DNA of 64,000 bases. It comes from Agrobacterium arsenijevicii (GTDB lineage: Bacteria > Pseudomonadota > Alphaproteobacteria > Rhizobiales > Rhizobiaceae). Shown in pieces: positions 19,033 to 28,929 of the stretch. The stretch is taken from NCBI GenBank assembly GCA_000949895.1, contig JWIT01000015.1, positions 1 through 64,000 on the forward strand. The letters run 5' to 3'. Positions within the stretch are counted from its first letter, which is position 1. Every line of letters starts with the position of its first letter. Under the pieces are notes generated by a model that worked only from the letters and a program-made list of their open reading frames with translations, made no database searches and was not told the DNA's origin. Position numbers and translations under genes: made by a program.

Positions 19033-19350
19033 TCAGAGAAAATCGTCGCGACGCGGGGTGAAGCAGTCGATCAACTCTCCCTCTTCCAGACAGATGCAGC
19101 CGTGCTCGACATCGCCAGGAATGATCAGGCTGTCGCCTTTTTCAAGGTCATAGGCTTCGTCGTCGCGGTAAAAACGGAATCTGCCGCTGGCGACATAGGT
19201 GGATTGCACATGTGGGTGGCTGTGCAATCTTCCCTCTGCGCCCGTAATGAAGCGGAACGAAACCACCATCAACTCGGGTGCTTCGGAAAGCACGGTACGT
19301 TCGACGCCATCGTCAGGTGAAACGGTGGGGAATGTCGGAAGTTGCGGCAT
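19033..19350 (-). CDS. kdgF: KdgF-type cupin, unsaturated uronate linearisation
   Basis: A 105-residue single-domain cupin. The metal site GRLHSHPHVQSTYVASG supplies His43, His45 and Gln49, with His83 in the second cupin motif; the C-terminal FTPRRDDFL is typical of KdgF. KdgF converts 4,5-unsaturated monouronates from pectin or alginate lyases into the linear 4-deoxy-5-keto-uronate used by KduI, which is encoded nearby. Last gene of the leftward unit udh, GntR regulator, kdgF. Cytoplasmic. The specific function is inferred from sequence and context. Confidence 0.75.
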   Translation of the reverse strand: MPQLPTFPTVSPDDGVERTVLSEAPELMVVSFRFITGAEGRLHSHPHVQSTYVASGRFRFYRDDEAYDLEKGDSLIIPGDVEHGCICLEEGELIDCFTPRRDDFL

Positions 19351-19391
19351 GTCGTTCTCCTCAGTCGGGCAATGTCGTTGTGTGGAAGCTT

Positions 19392-20129
19392 TCAGCGCGG
19401 CGCGCGCAGCATGGCGCGGTAACGCGTCTGGCTGCTTTTCAGGTGGTGGCGCATGGCGCTTCTCGCCGCCTCTTCGTCACCGTCCTGTATCGCGATCAGA
19501 ATGGCTTCGTGCTCGCCGACAAGCCGGTTGAGATCGGCGGGCGAAAGCACGGTTTCCTTGCCGTTTTCGGCAACTGCCCGGCGCGGAATGAGGGTAGGGC
19601 CAAGCACCTGCAGAAATTCGCTGAAGCGTGGATTGTTGGTCGCCTCGGCAACGGCGAGATGAAAGGCGAAATCGGCTTCGGCTGTCGGGATGCCCTTGGC
19701 GGCGCTGGCGCGGAAGGCATCGAAGGCCTCGATGATTTTTTCCTCCTGTGCCGGCGAGCGCCGAATGGCCGCAAGACCGGCAGCATCACCTTCCACGGCG
19801 GTGCGCAACTCCAGCATCTCGATCAGCGAGGAGACGCGGGCAAGATCGATATTATGAAAGGGCCGCCGCTCGGCGGGCGCTGGCTCCAGCACGAAGACGC
19901 CGGCACCCTGGCGCGGTTCGACCAGCCCGTCGGACCTGAGTGAAGCGATGGCCTCGCGCACCACAGTGCGGCTCACGCCGAATTCTTGCGTCATCTGCGC
20001 TTCGGAAGGCAGGCGCTCGCCCGTCTTGTAACGGCCCTTGGCAATCTGGCTGCGGAGTTCCTCCGAAACCTTGACCACAAGCGTCTTGGCTTGCGGAGCT
20101 GCCGGTTCGGAGGTTGTCGCTTTTATCAT
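19392..20129 (-). CDS. GntR/FadR-family regulator of uronate catabolism
   Basis: A 245-residue regulator with an N-terminal winged helix-turn-helix (GERLPSEAQMTQEFGVSRTVVREAIASLRSDGL in the 40-70 region) and a C-terminal all-helical FCD ligand domain whose metal-binding His residues are plausible (FAFHLAVAEATNN, MRHHL). FCD regulators commonly sense uronates or their breakdown products. It lies between udh and kdgF and faces the kdu/kdg operon. Candidate operators are at 21155-21174 and 22814-22838. Confidence 0.85.
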   Translation of the reverse strand: MIKATTSEPAAPQAKTLVVKVSEELRSQIAKGRYKTGERLPSEAQMTQEFGVSRTVVREAIASLRSDGLVEPRQGAGVFVLEPAPAERRPFHNIDLARVSSLIEMLELRTAVEGDAAGLAAIRRSPAQEEKIIEAFDAFRASAAKGIPTAEADFAFHLAVAEATNNPRFSEFLQVLGPTLIPRRAVAENGKETVLSPADLNRLVGEHEAILIAIQDGDEEAARSAMRHHLKSSQTRYRAMLRAPR

Positions 20130-20262
20130 TGTCGTCGCCGTTCTAAAATGGGTGCGGGTTTGCGCCCGGTATTCCTCGATACGTCATTCGCGGCCCGGCT
20201 TGCAATCCCGCTGCTCGCGCAGGAAAGGCCGGTTGTCGTGCCTGCCGGTCTGATACGGCATT

Positions 20263-21060
20263 TCAGTTCGCCTTGAAGATCGGATTGTCGATGAAAATGC
20301 CACCCTGAAACCGCGCCACCGCGTCTTTCGGGTCCGGTTGCGGCATTGTCTCGGCGATATGCTGCCGGAAGTTCTCGGCATTGTCCTTGGGTTTCCAGCC
20401 AAGCCAGCCGAGGTGCGAATTGTCCCACCAGCCGGCATCATTGGCCGATGCGCCCCAGACGACCGGGCAGCCGAGCACCGGCGCGCGGAAAACCGCCTCG
20501 ATCAGCGATACGAAATCATCCTGTGAAAACCAGGTCGACAACATGCGGTGATTTTGCGGTTCCGCCGTGCAGGAGCCGATGCGGACCAGCGCCGTTTCCT
20601 GACCGAATTTTTCGAAATACATGCGGGCGAGGTTTTCACCGAAACATTTGGACACGCCGTAAAGACCGTCCGGCCGGAAGGGAACGTCCGGGCCAAGCCG
20701 CTCTGTCTGGGAATAATAACCGATCGTGTGGTTGGAACTGGCGAAGATGATCCGCGGTTGGCCATGGGCGCGGGCGGCCTCATAGAGGTTATAAAGTCCG
20801 ATGATATTGCCCTGAAGGATCTGCTCGAAAGGCCGCTCCACCGATATGCCGCCAAGATGGACGATGCCGTCACAATCGGCGACCATCGCATCGACGGCGC
20901 TGGCGTCGGCCAGATCGCATTGCACGCATTCCTCGTTCGGCCCGGCCGGGTCGAGCGGCGATAGATCGGCAAGACGCAATATCTCGGCCATCGGTGTGAG
21001 GCGCTTGCGCATGACGCGGCCGAGTTGGCCTGCCGCACCGGTAACAAGAAGCCGTTTCAT
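20263..21060 (-). CDS. udh: Uronate dehydrogenase
   Basis: A 265-residue short-chain dehydrogenase, the same length as A. tumefaciens uronate dehydrogenase. Visible: GAAGQLG cofactor loop (8-14), FASSNHTIG with catalytic Ser, and YGVSK with Tyr134 and Lys138. It oxidises D-galacturonate or D-glucuronate with NAD+ to the aldaro-1,5-lactone, the first step of the oxidative route completed by gci/gli and kdgD. The open frame extends upstream to 21324, but the ATG at 21060 gives the canonical MKRLLVTGAAGQLG start. The 133-base gap to the GntR gene holds nothing I recognise. Confidence 0.92.
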   Translation of the reverse strand: MKRLLVTGAAGQLGRVMRKRLTPMAEILRLADLSPLDPAGPNEECVQCDLADASAVDAMVADCDGIVHLGGISVERPFEQILQGNIIGLYNLYEAARAHGQPRIIFASSNHTIGYYSQTERLGPDVPFRPDGLYGVSKCFGENLARMYFEKFGQETALVRIGSCTAEPQNHRMLSTWFSQDDFVSLIEAVFRAPVLGCPVVWGASANDAGWWDNSHLGWLGWKPKDNAENFRQHIAETMPQPDPKDAVARFQGGIFIDNPIFKAN

Positions 21061-21154
21061 TGCAATTCTCCCTAAACGAATGGACTGCGGATCATCGAAT
21101 TTGCGGGGAAACCCCGTCTCCGACGTCTCCGAGATGTCTCTGTGCCTCTTGACC

Positions 21155-21174
21155 TTGTCATACAGATCGTACAA
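21155..21174. promoter_or_regulatory. Candidate GntR operator in the udh-kduI divergent region
   Basis: TTGTCATACAGATCGTACAA is an imperfect palindrome (TTGT...ACAA with GTCATAC/GATCGTAC) of the AT-rich type bound by FadR-subfamily GntR proteins. It lies 55 bases before kduI and about 95 before udh. A second related motif (TATGTCATATA) lies at about 21194-21204. The binding protein is inferred to be the product of 19392-20129. Confidence 0.45.
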
Positions 21175-21229
21175 AAAGCGGATAACATATATTATGTCAT
21201 ATACGCAACAATCATGAAGGATGAGTTTG

Positions 21230-22054
21230 ATGCTGACCGTCGAAACAAGGCAGGCCGTCAACCCGGAGTTTGCAAAGACGCTCGATACTGAAGGGCTTCG
21301 CAAGCATTTCCTCGCCAACGACATGTTCCGTTCCGGTGAAATCAGGCTGATCTACACCCATTACGACCGTTTCGTCATGGGTGGCGCGGTGCCGAACGGC
21401 GCACCATTGACGCTGGACAAGGTAGAGGAAACGAAGACGCCGTCCTTCCTTGATCGGCGCGAGATGGGCATCGTCAATATCGGTGAGACCGGCACCGTCA
21501 GCGCCGGTGGGCAAAGCTACACGCTCAATCGCGGCGACGTGCTTTATCTCGGCGCGGGCAGCGGTGCCGTTACTTTTGATGGGGCAGGGCGATTCTATAT
21601 CACCTCGTGCCCGGCGCATCGCAGCCTGCCGGCCAAGCTCGTCAGCCTTGCCGACAGCAAGGAGGTCAGGCTCGGTGCGACCGAAACCTCCAACAAGCGC
21701 ACCATCAACCAGTTCATCCATCCGCTCGTGATGGAAAGCTGCCAGCTGGTGCTGGGCTATACGACGCTTGAGGACGGCTCCGTCTGGAACACCATTCCTT
21801 CCCATATTCACGATCGCCGCATGGAGGCCTATCTCTATTTCGGCATGGATGAGAAGTCGCGCGTTCTGCACCTGATGGGTGAGCCGCAGGAGACCCGGCA
21901 TCTGTTCATTTCGAATGAAGAGGGTGCGGTTTCGCCGCCGTGGTCGATCCATTCCGGCGCCGGCATCGGCTCTTACACCTTTATCTGGGCGATGGCAGGC
22001 GACAATGTCGACTATACCGACATGGACTTCATCCAGCCGGGGGATCTGAAATGA
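21230..22054 (+). CDS. kduI: 5-keto-4-deoxyuronate isomerase
   Basis: A 274-residue KduI (4-deoxy-L-threo-5-hexosulose-uronate ketol-isomerase). The zinc ligands His192, His194, Glu199 and His241 are visible (PSHIHDRRMEAYLYF and WSIHSGAG). It converts the KdgF product into 3-deoxy-D-glycero-2,5-hexodiulosonate for KduD. The start at 21230 is preferred over 21221 because AAGGA at 21217-21221 is correctly spaced only for 21230, and MLTVETRQAVNPEFAKTLDT matches the usual N-terminus. The stop overlaps kduD as ATGA. Confidence 0.92.
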   Translation: MLTVETRQAVNPEFAKTLDTEGLRKHFLANDMFRSGEIRLIYTHYDRFVMGGAVPNGAPLTLDKVEETKTPSFLDRREMGIVNIGETGTVSAGGQSYTLNRGDVLYLGAGSGAVTFDGAGRFYITSCPAHRSLPAKLVSLADSKEVRLGATETSNKRTINQFIHPLVMESCQLVLGYTTLEDGSVWNTIPSHIHDRRMEAYLYFGMDEKSRVLHLMGEPQETRHLFISNEEGAVSPPWSIHSGAGIGSYTFIWAMAGDNVDYTDMDFIQPGDLK

Positions 22055-22794
22055 AAAATCCCTTTTCGCTTCAAGGGCGTAAGGCGCTGGTGACGGGTGC
22101 CAATACGGGGCTTGGCCAGGCAATCGCGGTCGGCCTCGCCGCCGCTGGCGCGGAAGTCGTCTGCGCCGCCCGCCGCGCGCCGGACGAAACGCTGGAACTG
22201 ATTGCGAAGGACGGCGGCAAGGCAAGTGCGCTGTCGATCGATTTTGCAGATCCACTGGCGGCGAAGGACAGCTTCACTGGCGCCGGTTTCGATATTCTCG
22301 TCAACAATGCCGGCATTATCCGCCGGGCCGATTCCGTGGAGTTTTCCGAACTCGACTGGGATGAGGTGATGGACGTCAATCTCAAGGCGTTGTTTTTCAC
22401 CACGCAGGCTTTCGCAAAGGAACTGCTGGCAAAAGGGCGATCCGGCAAGGTCGTCAACATCGCCTCGCTCCTGTCGTTTCAGGGCGGTATCCGTGTGCCT
22501 TCCTATACGGCGGCGAAACATGGCGTCGCCGGTCTCACAAAGCTTCTGGCAAATGAGTGGGCCGCGAAGGGCATCAACGTGAATGCCATCGCGCCCGGTT
22601 ACATCGAGACGAACAATACCGAGGCGCTGCGCGCGGACGCGGCCCGCAACAAGGCCATTCTCGAGCGCATCCCGGCGGGTCGCTGGGGCCATTCCGAAGA
22701 TATTGCCGGGGCGGCGGTTTTTCTCGCATCGCCGGCGGCCGACTATGTGCATGGCGCCATTCTCAACGTCGATGGTGGCTGGTTGGCGCGCTGA
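22051..22794 (+). CDS. kduD: 2-dehydro-3-deoxy-D-gluconate 5-dehydrogenase
   Basis: A 247-residue classical SDR: TGANTGLG (15-22), NNAG (85-88), Ser139, Tyr152 and Lys156 (YTAAK). KduD reduces 3-deoxy-D-glycero-2,5-hexodiulosonate to 2-keto-3-deoxygluconate (KDG). ATG 22051 overlaps the kduI stop by 4 bases, so the pair is translationally coupled. No KDG kinase or aldolase gene is present in the window, so those steps must be encoded elsewhere. Confidence 0.9.
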   Translation: MKNPFSLQGRKALVTGANTGLGQAIAVGLAAAGAEVVCAARRAPDETLELIAKDGGKASALSIDFADPLAAKDSFTGAGFDILVNNAGIIRRADSVEFSELDWDEVMDVNLKALFFTTQAFAKELLAKGRSGKVVNIASLLSFQGGIRVPSYTAAKHGVAGLTKLLANEWAAKGINVNAIAPGYIETNNTEALRADAARNKAILERIPAGRWGHSEDIAGAAVFLASPAADYVHGAILNVDGGWLAR

Positions 22795-22813
22795 TTTGCG
22801 CCAGTTTCTAAAA

Positions 22814-22870
22814 TTCATCATATAACTTGTATGATGAATTGTTGACAAATATGCGGCAAGCGGTTTAGGT
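22814..22870 (+). promoter_or_regulatory. Operator-like palindrome and promoter before kdgD
   Basis: TTCATCATA at 22814-22822 and TATGATGAA at 22830-22838 form a perfect 9-base inverted repeat with a 7-base spacer. It is followed directly by TTGACA at 22842-22847 and TTAGGT at 22865-22870, 17 bases apart. The palindrome shares TGTATGAT/ATCATACA sequence with 21155-21174, so the same GntR protein probably binds both, here just upstream of the -35 box. Confidence 0.5.
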
Positions 22871-22886
22871 GGCTTCCAGTCAGTGA

Positions 22887-23819
<933 letters not shown>

Positions 23820-23843
23820 TCCGGGCAAAACGGGAGGGGAGCG

Positions 23844-24980
23844 ATGAAGATAACAGCGGTGCGCACGCATCTGCTCGAACACCGGCTGGACACGCCGTTT
23901 GAAAGCGCATCCATGCGCTTCGATCGGCGTGCCCATATTCTGGTGGAAATCGAATGCGATGACGGAACCGTCGGCTGGGGTGAATGCCTCGGTCCGGCGC
24001 GACCGAACGCCGCCGTGGTTCAGGCTTACTCCAGCTGGCTTATCGGCCACGACCCTCGCCAGACCGAAAAGATCTGGGCCGTGCTTTATAACGCCCTGCG
24101 CGACCAGGGCCAGCGCGGCCTTAGCATTACGGCCCTGTCCGGTATCGATATCGCGCTGTGGGATATCAAGGGAAAGTATTACGGTGCCTCCGTCTCTATG
24201 CTGCTCGGCGGGCGCTGGCGCGAAAGCGTGCGTGCCTATGCCACCGGCAGCTTCAAGCGTGATGGGGTCGACCGCATCTCCGACAATGCCAATGAGATGG
24301 CGGAACGCCGTGCGGAGGGTTTTCACGCTTGCAAGATCAAGATCGGCTTCGGCATCGAGGAAGACCTGCGGGTCATCGCCGCCGTGCGTGAGGCGATCGG
24401 GCCGGATATGCGGCTGATGATCGACGCCAATCACGGTTATACCGTCACGGAAGCTATCACGCTCGGCAACCGTGCGGCTGAATATGGCATCGACTGGTTC
24501 GAGGAGCCGGTGGTTCCCGAACAGCTTGATGCCTATCAGCGCGTGCGGGCAGGCCAGCCGATCCCGATTGCGGGCGGCGAGACCTGGCACGGGCGTTACG
24601 GCATGTGGCAGGCACTTTCCGCCGGTGCCGTGGATATTCTCCAGCCCGATCTTTGCGGCTGTGGCGGTTTTTCGGAAACGCAGAAGATTGCCACGCTTGC
24701 CACGCTTCACGGGGTACGCATCGTGCCGCATGTCTGGGGCACCGGCGTGCAGATTGCCGCCGCCCTGCAATTCATGGCGGCGATGACGCCCGATCCAGTT
24801 CGGGTCAATCCCATCGAACCGATCATGGAATTTGATCGCACGCCCAATCCGTTCCGCCAAGCGGTGCTGAAACAACCGCTCGAGGCGGTGGGTGGCGTTG
24901 TCGCCATCCCCGATGGGCCGGGCCTCGGCATTGAGATCAACCGTGACGCCCTTGTCGAATTCAGGATGCCAGACGCATGA
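23844..24980 (+). CDS. gci: D-galactarolactone cycloisomerase
   Basis: A 378-residue enolase-superfamily enzyme (mandelate racemase subgroup). Lys164 and Lys166 (KIK), metal ligands Asp194, Glu220 and Glu246, and general acid/base His296 match the residues known for the A. tumefaciens enzyme. It converts the galactaro-1,4-lactone into 5-dehydro-4-deoxy-D-glucarate, the substrate of KdgD. It starts 24 bases after kdgD and overlaps the next gene by 4 bases (ATGA). Confidence 0.92.
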   Translation: MKITAVRTHLLEHRLDTPFESASMRFDRRAHILVEIECDDGTVGWGECLGPARPNAAVVQAYSSWLIGHDPRQTEKIWAVLYNALRDQGQRGLSITALSGIDIALWDIKGKYYGASVSMLLGGRWRESVRAYATGSFKRDGVDRISDNANEMAERRAEGFHACKIKIGFGIEEDLRVIAAVREAIGPDMRLMIDANHGYTVTEAITLGNRAAEYGIDWFEEPVVPEQLDAYQRVRAGQPIPIAGGETWHGRYGMWQALSAGAVDILQPDLCGCGGFSETQKIATLATLHGVRIVPHVWGTGVQIAAALQFMAAMTPDPVRVNPIEPIMEFDRTPNPFRQAVLKQPLEAVGGVVAIPDGPGLGIEINRDALVEFRMPDA

Positions 24981-25855
24981 CCACGCTTGAACGCCAGTTG
25001 ACAGGCACGCCTCCGAAGCCGCTCTTTCCGAAGGGGGCCATCGATACGCAGATGCATCTGTATCTGCCGGGTTATCCCGCCTTGCCGGGCGGACCCGGTC
25101 TGCCTCCGGGTGCACTTCCGGGGCCTGCCGATTATCGGAAACTCATGCAGTGGCTCGGTATAGATCGCGTCATCATCACCCAGGGCAATGCCCATCAGCG
25201 CGACAATGCCAACACGCTCGCCTGCGTTGCTGAAATGGGCGAGGCGGCGCGCGCGGTGGTGATCATCGACGCCAGCACGACCGAAAAGGACATGGAACGC
25301 CTTGCCGCCTCCGGTGCTGTCGGCGCGCGCATCATGGATTTGCCGGGTGGGGCGGTGAGCCTTTCCGAGCTGGAGGCCGTCGACGAGCGCGCCCATGCGG
25401 CCGACTGGATGGTGGCAGTGCAGTTCGACGGCAACACGCTTCTCGAGCATCTGCCGCGACTTGAGAAAATCCACTCGCGCTGGGTGCTCGATCATCACGG
25501 CAAGTTCTTCAGGGGTATCGATCCTGACGGCCCGGAGATGGCAGCGCTTTTGAAGCTCATCGATCGCGGCAATCTCTGGTTCAAATTCGCCGGCGTCTAT
25601 GAAAGCTCGCGCGATGCGTGGCCCTATGAGGATGTCGCCGCTTTCTCGCGCCGCATCGCGGCCCATGCGCCGGAGCGCATCGTCTGGGGCACCAACTGGC
25701 CGCATAATTCCATCCGCGAGACCGCCGCTTATCCCGATGATGCACGGCTTGCGGAACTGGTTCTCGGCTGGCTGCCGGACGAGGCGGCCCGCCATCGTGC
25801 GCTGGTGGAAAACCCTGAGGCGCTGTTCAAGCGGCCGCCGTTCAAGGCGGCATAG
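24977..25855 (+). CDS. gli: Galactaro delta-lactone isomerase (amidohydrolase superfamily)
   Basis: A 292-residue amidohydrolase-fold protein. The first metal motif HxH is replaced by DTQMHLY near residue 24, consistent with the known metal-independent galactaro delta-lactone isomerase of A. tumefaciens. That enzyme converts the 1,5-lactone released by Udh into the 1,4-lactone used by Gci. Other features: WVLDHHGKFF and the C-terminal WGTNWPHNS. Overlap with gci supports coordinated expression. Confidence 0.88.
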   Translation: MTTLERQLTGTPPKPLFPKGAIDTQMHLYLPGYPALPGGPGLPPGALPGPADYRKLMQWLGIDRVIITQGNAHQRDNANTLACVAEMGEAARAVVIIDASTTEKDMERLAASGAVGARIMDLPGGAVSLSELEAVDERAHAADWMVAVQFDGNTLLEHLPRLEKIHSRWVLDHHGKFFRGIDPDGPEMAALLKLIDRGNLWFKFAGVYESSRDAWPYEDVAAFSRRIAAHAPERIVWGTNWPHNSIRETAAYPDDARLAELVLGWLPDEAARHRALVENPEALFKRPPFKAA

Positions 25856-25997
25856 TGTCAATCCGGGATGGTTGGGAAAGGGAGGTCCCATCGTCCTTAT
25901 TAAGTGAAAGGTCTTTGCATGCCGGCCCGGATGGGCGTGAAAATTCGGTCCTATAGCCTGGAGGGGCTGGGCCGTTGTTACAATGGAGGAGGAAGAA

Positions 25998-26975
25998 ATG
26001 AAAAAGATTGCAAGCATGATGTGCGTCGCGATGGGGATCGCGCTCGCGAGTGTTTCTGCCAAGGCGCAGGAAATCACCCTGCGTTCGGCCGATATCCACC
26101 CTGACGGTTATCCGACGGTCGAAGCCGTGAAATATATGGGTGAACTTCTGTCGGAGCGCTCCAATGGCCGCATCAAGGTGCAGGTCATGAACAACTCGGT
26201 TCTCGGCGGTGAGAAAGACACCATCGAACAGACCCGGTTCGGCGTCATCGACATGAACCGCGTCAATGCCGCGCCCTTCAACAATCTGGTGAAGGAAACC
26301 ACCGTTCTCGGCCTGCCTTTCCTGTTCCGTTCGACGGAGCATATGCACAATACCGTTGACGGGCCGATCGGCGATGAGGTTCTGGCGGCTTTCGAACCGC
26401 ACGGCCTTGTCGGTCTTGCCTTTTACGATTCCGGTGCGCGCTCCTTCTACACCACCAAAAAGCCCATCGAAAAACTGGCGGATCTGAAGGGCCTGAAAAT
26501 CCGCGTGCAGCAGTCGGATCTGTGGATTTCGATGATGCAGGCTTTCGGCGCCAACCCGACGCCGATGCCGATGGGGGAGGTCTATTCCTCGCTTGAAACC
26601 GGTGTCGTCGACGGCGCGGAAAACAACTGGCCGTCCTATGAATCCGCTCGCCACTATGAAGTTGCGAAGAACTATTCGCTGACGGAACATTCCCTCAACC
26701 CGGAAATCCTCGTCATGTCCAAGGTCTCCTTCGACAAGCTGTCTCCGGAAGACCAGAAGCTCGTGCGCCAGGCGGCGAAGGATTCCGTCGGCAAGATGCG
26801 CGAATTGTGGAGCGCCCGTGAAAAGGCATCGGAAGAAAAGGTGCGCGCTGGCGGCGTCAATGTCATCAAGGTCGACAAGGCGGAATTCGCCGCCGCGATG
26901 ACCTCGGTCTACGACAAGTTCGTGACCGATCCGAAGATGAAAGACCTTCTGGAACGGGTAAAAGCGGTGAAGTGA
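25998..26975 (+). CDS. dctP: TRAP transporter solute-binding protein (DctP family)
   Basis: A 325-residue periplasmic protein with a signal peptide (MKKIASMMCVAMGIALASVS, cleavage after AKA near 23). DctP motifs: conserved Arg in GLKIRVQQS (carboxylate-binding) and GEVYSSLETGVVDGAENN. The start at 25998 follows GGAGGAGGAAG; an ATG at 25983 lies inside that ribosome binding site. Adjacent to uronate genes, so the ligand is probably galacturonate, glucuronate or an aldarate. Confidence 0.9.
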   Translation: MKKIASMMCVAMGIALASVSAKAQEITLRSADIHPDGYPTVEAVKYMGELLSERSNGRIKVQVMNNSVLGGEKDTIEQTRFGVIDMNRVNAAPFNNLVKETTVLGLPFLFRSTEHMHNTVDGPIGDEVLAAFEPHGLVGLAFYDSGARSFYTTKKPIEKLADLKGLKIRVQQSDLWISMMQAFGANPTPMPMGEVYSSLETGVVDGAENNWPSYESARHYEVAKNYSLTEHSLNPEILVMSKVSFDKLSPEDQKLVRQAAKDSVGKMRELWSAREKASEEKVRAGGVNVIKVDKAEFAAAMTSVYDKFVTDPKMKDLLERVKAVK

Positions 26976-26984
26976 CATAGGACA

Positions 26985-27017
26985 AACCGGCTCTGGCAAC
27001 AGGGCCGGTTTTCTTTT
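26985..27017 (+). terminator. Terminator-like hairpin between dctP and dctQ
   Basis: AACCGGC pairs with GCCGGTT around a short loop, followed by TTCTTTT, just after the dctP stop and before dctQ. It looks like an intrinsic terminator placed inside the operon and would reduce expression of the membrane subunits relative to the binding protein. Confidence 0.55.
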
Positions 27018-27053
27018 GTCGCCGTTTTGATTGAAGGAGGAGGAGGAAGGCAA

Positions 27054-27575
27054 ATGCGAAATTTCATGCGGGCGGTTCGCCCATTTCTTGGCGGGCTCAG
27101 CCACGCGTCGCTCTATATTGCCGGTATCGGCATGATCGCCATGACGCTTATCGTCGGCTGGCAGGTGTTTGCCCGTTATATCCTGAACGATTCACCCAGC
27201 TGGTCGGAGCCGCTGTCGCTTCACCTCATGTCATGGTTCATCATGCTGGGGGCGGCTGTCGGCGTGCGGGAAAGCGTGCATCTGGGGCTGGATATTCTGC
27301 GTTACATGATGCCGCCGCGCATCCAGAAGGGAATGGACCTGACCAGCCTTGCCCTGATCTTTTTCTTCGGTGTCGGCATGGCCTGGTATGGAACCTCGCT
27401 TTCCATCGGCACATGGACGGCGACGATCCCCGTTCTCGGCTGGCCGGGTGGCACGGACTTCTTCCCGCTGGTGGGCGGCGGTTTTCTCATCGCGCTGTTT
27501 GCGGCTGAACGTTTCGTCGATCTCGCCATCGGCGAGGAGATCGCGGCGGATATTCTCGTGCAGGAGGCCGCGTAA
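27054..27575 (+). CDS. dctQ: TRAP transporter small membrane subunit (DctQ)
   Basis: A 173-residue protein with four hydrophobic segments (for example ASLYIAGIGMIAMTLIVGWQ and LALIFFFGVGMAWYGTSLSI) and the DctQ motif WQVFARYILNDSPSWSEPL. It is the small integral subunit of a tripartite ATP-independent transporter. The start at 27054 follows the very purine-rich GAAGGAGGAGGAGGAAGG. Its stop abuts the dctM start with no gap. Confidence 0.88.
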   Translation: MRNFMRAVRPFLGGLSHASLYIAGIGMIAMTLIVGWQVFARYILNDSPSWSEPLSLHLMSWFIMLGAAVGVRESVHLGLDILRYMMPPRIQKGMDLTSLALIFFFGVGMAWYGTSLSIGTWTATIPVLGWPGGTDFFPLVGGGFLIALFAAERFVDLAIGEEIAADILVQEAA

Positions 27576-28856
27576 ATGGCTTACACCATTCTCTTCGGTG
27601 TCTTCACCCTTCTGATGCTGATCGGCACGCCGATTGCGTTCTGCCTTGGCATCGCTTCTTTCGCCACCGTTCTCTATCTCGGCCTGCCGCCCATCGTGGT
27701 GTTCCAGCAGATGAATTCCGGCATGAACGTGTTTGCGATGATGGCGATCCCGTTCTTCATCTTCGCGGGTGACCTGATGGTGCGCGGTGGTATCGCCCAT
27801 CGCCTCATCCGTTTTGCGGCAGGTCTTGTCGGCCATCTGCGCGGTGGTCTCGGTCAGGTCAATATCGTCGCTTCGACGCTGTTCGGCGGCATTTCCGGTT
27901 CGGCTGTGGCGGATGCGTCTGCCGTCGGTGGCCTGATGATCCCGCAAATGGCCAAGCGCGGTTATGACAGGGACTATGCCGTCAACGTCACGGTCAATGC
28001 AGCCATCATCGCGCTGATGATCCCGCCATCGCACAATATGATCCTTTATTCAATTGCGGCGGGCGGCAATGTCTCGGTGGCCGATCTCTTCACCGCCGGC
28101 ATCATTCCCGGCCTCTTGCTCGCCGCAGCACTGATGGTGACCGCCTATATCGTTGCGCGGCGCAAGGGTTATCCGTCCGAGCCGTTTCCCGGCTTTTCCA
28201 AGCTGATGTATTATCTTCTGGCGTCGTTCCCCGGCATTCTGCTGATCGGCATCATTTTCGGTGGTGTGCGTTCGGGTATCTTCACCGCAACGGAAAGCTC
28301 CTGCATCGCCGTTCTCTATGCCTTCCTCGTCGCCATGCTGGTCTATCGCGAACTCGACTGGAGCGGCTTCGTGGAAGCCGTCATGGGCGCGGTGAGAACG
28401 ACGGCCATGGTCCTGCTTGTCATTGGTACGGCGGCAGCCTTTGGCTGGCTGATGGCGTTCCTGCAGGTGCAGACGCTAATGATTGCGGCGATCAGCGCGA
28501 TTTCGGACAATCCGATCATCGTGCTGCTGGTCATCAACGTCATTCTGCTGCTGCTCGGCACCTTCATGGATATGGCGCCGATGGTCATCATCTCCACGCC
28601 GGTGCTGTTGCCTGTCGTGAAGGCCTTCGGCATCGATCCCGTACATTTTGGCGTCGTCATGATCCTCAATGCCGGTATCGGCCTCAATACACCGCCGGTC
28701 GGAACGGTGCTTTTCGTCGGATGCGCGGTCGGCGGCATATCGATACGGGAGGCGATGCGGACGATCTGGCCGTTCTTCGGGGCCAGCATCGCAGTGTTGC
28801 TCGCGGTCACCTATATCCCGTCACTTTCACTGTGGCTGCCCTCGCTTTTCCGGTAA
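27576..28856 (+). CDS. dctM: TRAP transporter large membrane subunit (DctM)
   Basis: A 426-residue permease with about 12 hydrophobic segments and family motifs IPFFIFAGDLMVRGGIA, FGGISGSAVADASAVGG and PPSHNMI. It carries Na+- or H+-driven uptake of the ligand delivered by DctP. Last gene of the uronate operon; a terminator follows at 28878. Confidence 0.9.
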   Translation: MAYTILFGVFTLLMLIGTPIAFCLGIASFATVLYLGLPPIVVFQQMNSGMNVFAMMAIPFFIFAGDLMVRGGIAHRLIRFAAGLVGHLRGGLGQVNIVASTLFGGISGSAVADASAVGGLMIPQMAKRGYDRDYAVNVTVNAAIIALMIPPSHNMILYSIAAGGNVSVADLFTAGIIPGLLLAAALMVTAYIVARRKGYPSEPFPGFSKLMYYLLASFPGILLIGIIFGGVRSGIFTATESSCIAVLYAFLVAMLVYRELDWSGFVEAVMGAVRTTAMVLLVIGTAAAFGWLMAFLQVQTLMIAAISAISDNPIIVLLVINVILLLLGTFMDMAPMVIISTPVLLPVVKAFGIDPVHFGVVMILNAGIGLNTPPVGTVLFVGCAVGGISIREAMRTIWPFFGASIAVLLAVTYIPSLSLWLPSLFR

Positions 28857-28877
28857 GCGCAACGGGTCGCCAAATAT

Positions 28878-28907
28878 GGGCCTCGCCGTTCTGGCGGGGC
28901 CCTTTTG
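28878..28907 (+). terminator. Intrinsic terminator after dctM
   Basis: GGGCCTCGCC at 28878-28887 and GGCGGGGCCC at 28893-28902 form a near-perfect 10-base stem with a 5-base loop, followed by TTTTGG. It separates the uronate operon from the convergent TonB receptor gene. Confidence 0.75.
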
Positions 28908-28929
28908 GTTTAGCAGGCCTTTGCGCGTC

